Assembly: GCF_004359215.1 (NCBI RefSeq)
Contig: NC_090618.1
Span: forward strand, 2,093,806 to 2,157,805
Length of the DNA stretch: 64,000 nt
Direction of reading: 5' to 3'
Source: Bremia lactucae
Lineage: Eukaryota > Oomycota > Peronosporomycetes > Peronosporales > Peronosporaceae
Shown here: positions 63,426-64,000 of the stretch, piece by piece
How positions within the stretch are numbered: position 1 is the first letter of the stretch
Layout: every line of letters begins with the position of its first letter
The notes under the pieces: model-generated
The model's input: the letters and a program-made list of their open reading frames with translations, nothing else
Database searches by the model: none
Told to the model about the DNA's origin: nothing
Position numbers and translations under genes: made by a program

Positions 63426-64000
63426 ATGATGTTGATTGATCAGAACCATCATTTTAAATTGCATCGCATGAAGAATAAACTCATGCGGGTTTTCGATGGT
63501 GCTGCGCCTTCGGCTGCGGTTCGTGCAGCCGCGGGTGACGCACTGTTATCTCTCGCGGTAGACGGAACGTCTGCCGTAGTATCTTCCACTCGCACAACAC
63601 TAGATGTTGCGAGTGCACGTGGTGATTCACCACGTGAATACGACACTTCTTTGCAGGTCGACTACGAATGCGAGTCGAACAAAATGGCCGACTCGGGTAG
63701 AATAGAACCGTCGCCTGATAGACGTCAGGCGGCTGACTATGAGCCTTTGAATGAAAGGGCTCATTCTGATAGACGAGTAATAGTCTATTTGGATCCGACG
63801 ATGAGGATGATCCCTCATCGCCCGTTCCGTCTCCCGTACGATCACCTGCACGTGTTTCTGTGCAAGGTGATGACGATGGCGTAAGCCATCGTAAGAAAAG
63901 TTCTTGTGGTACCCCTGCTTCAGTGGGTACCACTCAGGGGAGTGAAGACAGTAAAATGTCTCATCTCGCCCCTGAAAAGAAGCCGTGGCTTTTGCCAGAA
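63426..64000 (+). pseudogene. Antisense accessory ORF of the LTR-A element, copy 3
   Basis: Starts MMLIDQNHHFKLHRMKNKLM (ATG 63426). Ala-rich, then AVDGTSAVVSSTRTTLDVAS, NKMADSGRIEPSPDRRQAAD. A frameshift near 63775 breaks the DDEDDPSSP block, which resumes in another frame, and the sequence runs off the window at a KKPWLLPE segment. That last segment also occurs in the family C accessory ORF (KKKPWLPRKS, 53.39 kb), linking the two families. Confidence 0.55.

Noticed and set aside
1..64000. CRISPR arrays, tRNA or rRNA genes, bacterial operons
   Set aside because: None seen: no regularly spaced short repeats, no cloverleaf with A/B boxes, and the genes are spliced eukaryotic ones.

Overview
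The window looks like a nuclear scaffold of a plant-associated oomycete, most likely Peronosporales (Phytophthora or a downy mildew). Reasons: short spliced introns (roughly 44-110 nt, GT..AG) in recognisable eukaryotic genes, oomycete-type initiator elements in front of secreted effector genes, tandem-repeat WY/LWY effectors, and dense, decayed Ty3/gypsy retrotransposons. There are two assembly gaps, 2594-3446 (853 N) and 30155-30254 (exactly 100 N, so probably of unknown true size).

Layout. 1-1.45 kb: gypsy debris. 1.65-5.35 kb: a convergent pair of RNA-metabolism genes, a SAC3/GANP-family gene (+) and an ARS2/SERRATE gene (-); the N gap hides both 3' ends. 5.55-33 kb: a nest of Ty3/gypsy elements in several families, with LTRs, primer-binding and polypurine sites, a foldback palindrome, an inverted element pair around the second gap and several chromodomain remnants. 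33-51 kb: a gene-rich island. It holds an LWY effector (33.1 kb), TFIIE-alpha, a damaged unknown gene, an LRR protein, a folate/biopterin-type transporter, a tail-anchored TPR protein, a four-repeat Myb protein (SNAPC4-like), heme oxygenase, a small unknown gene, and two divergent paralogous LWY effectors (46.5-48.0 and 49.3-50.8 kb). 51-64 kb: a LINE fragment split by a gypsy LTR, more gypsy elements, a nearly perfect 1.88-kb direct duplication and a possible non-autonomous DNA transposon.

Two observations stand out. (1) In at least two gypsy families an extra ORF of unknown function lies between the integrase end and the polypurine tract/3' LTR, on the strand opposite gag-pol. The same layout recurs at 9.8-15.7, 15.6-21.6 and 52.4-57.1 kb, and in two copies the antisense ORF meets the integrase at the same hairpin-forming sequence. 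I read this as a convergent accessory gene carried by the elements. (2) The divergent effector pair keeps about 510 open codons each, including matching signal peptides, but both lack an ATG at the homologous start position.

All gene models were made by eye. Exon borders were chosen by splice consensus plus reading-frame continuity. Retroelement borders are approximate unless an LTR terminus is quoted.
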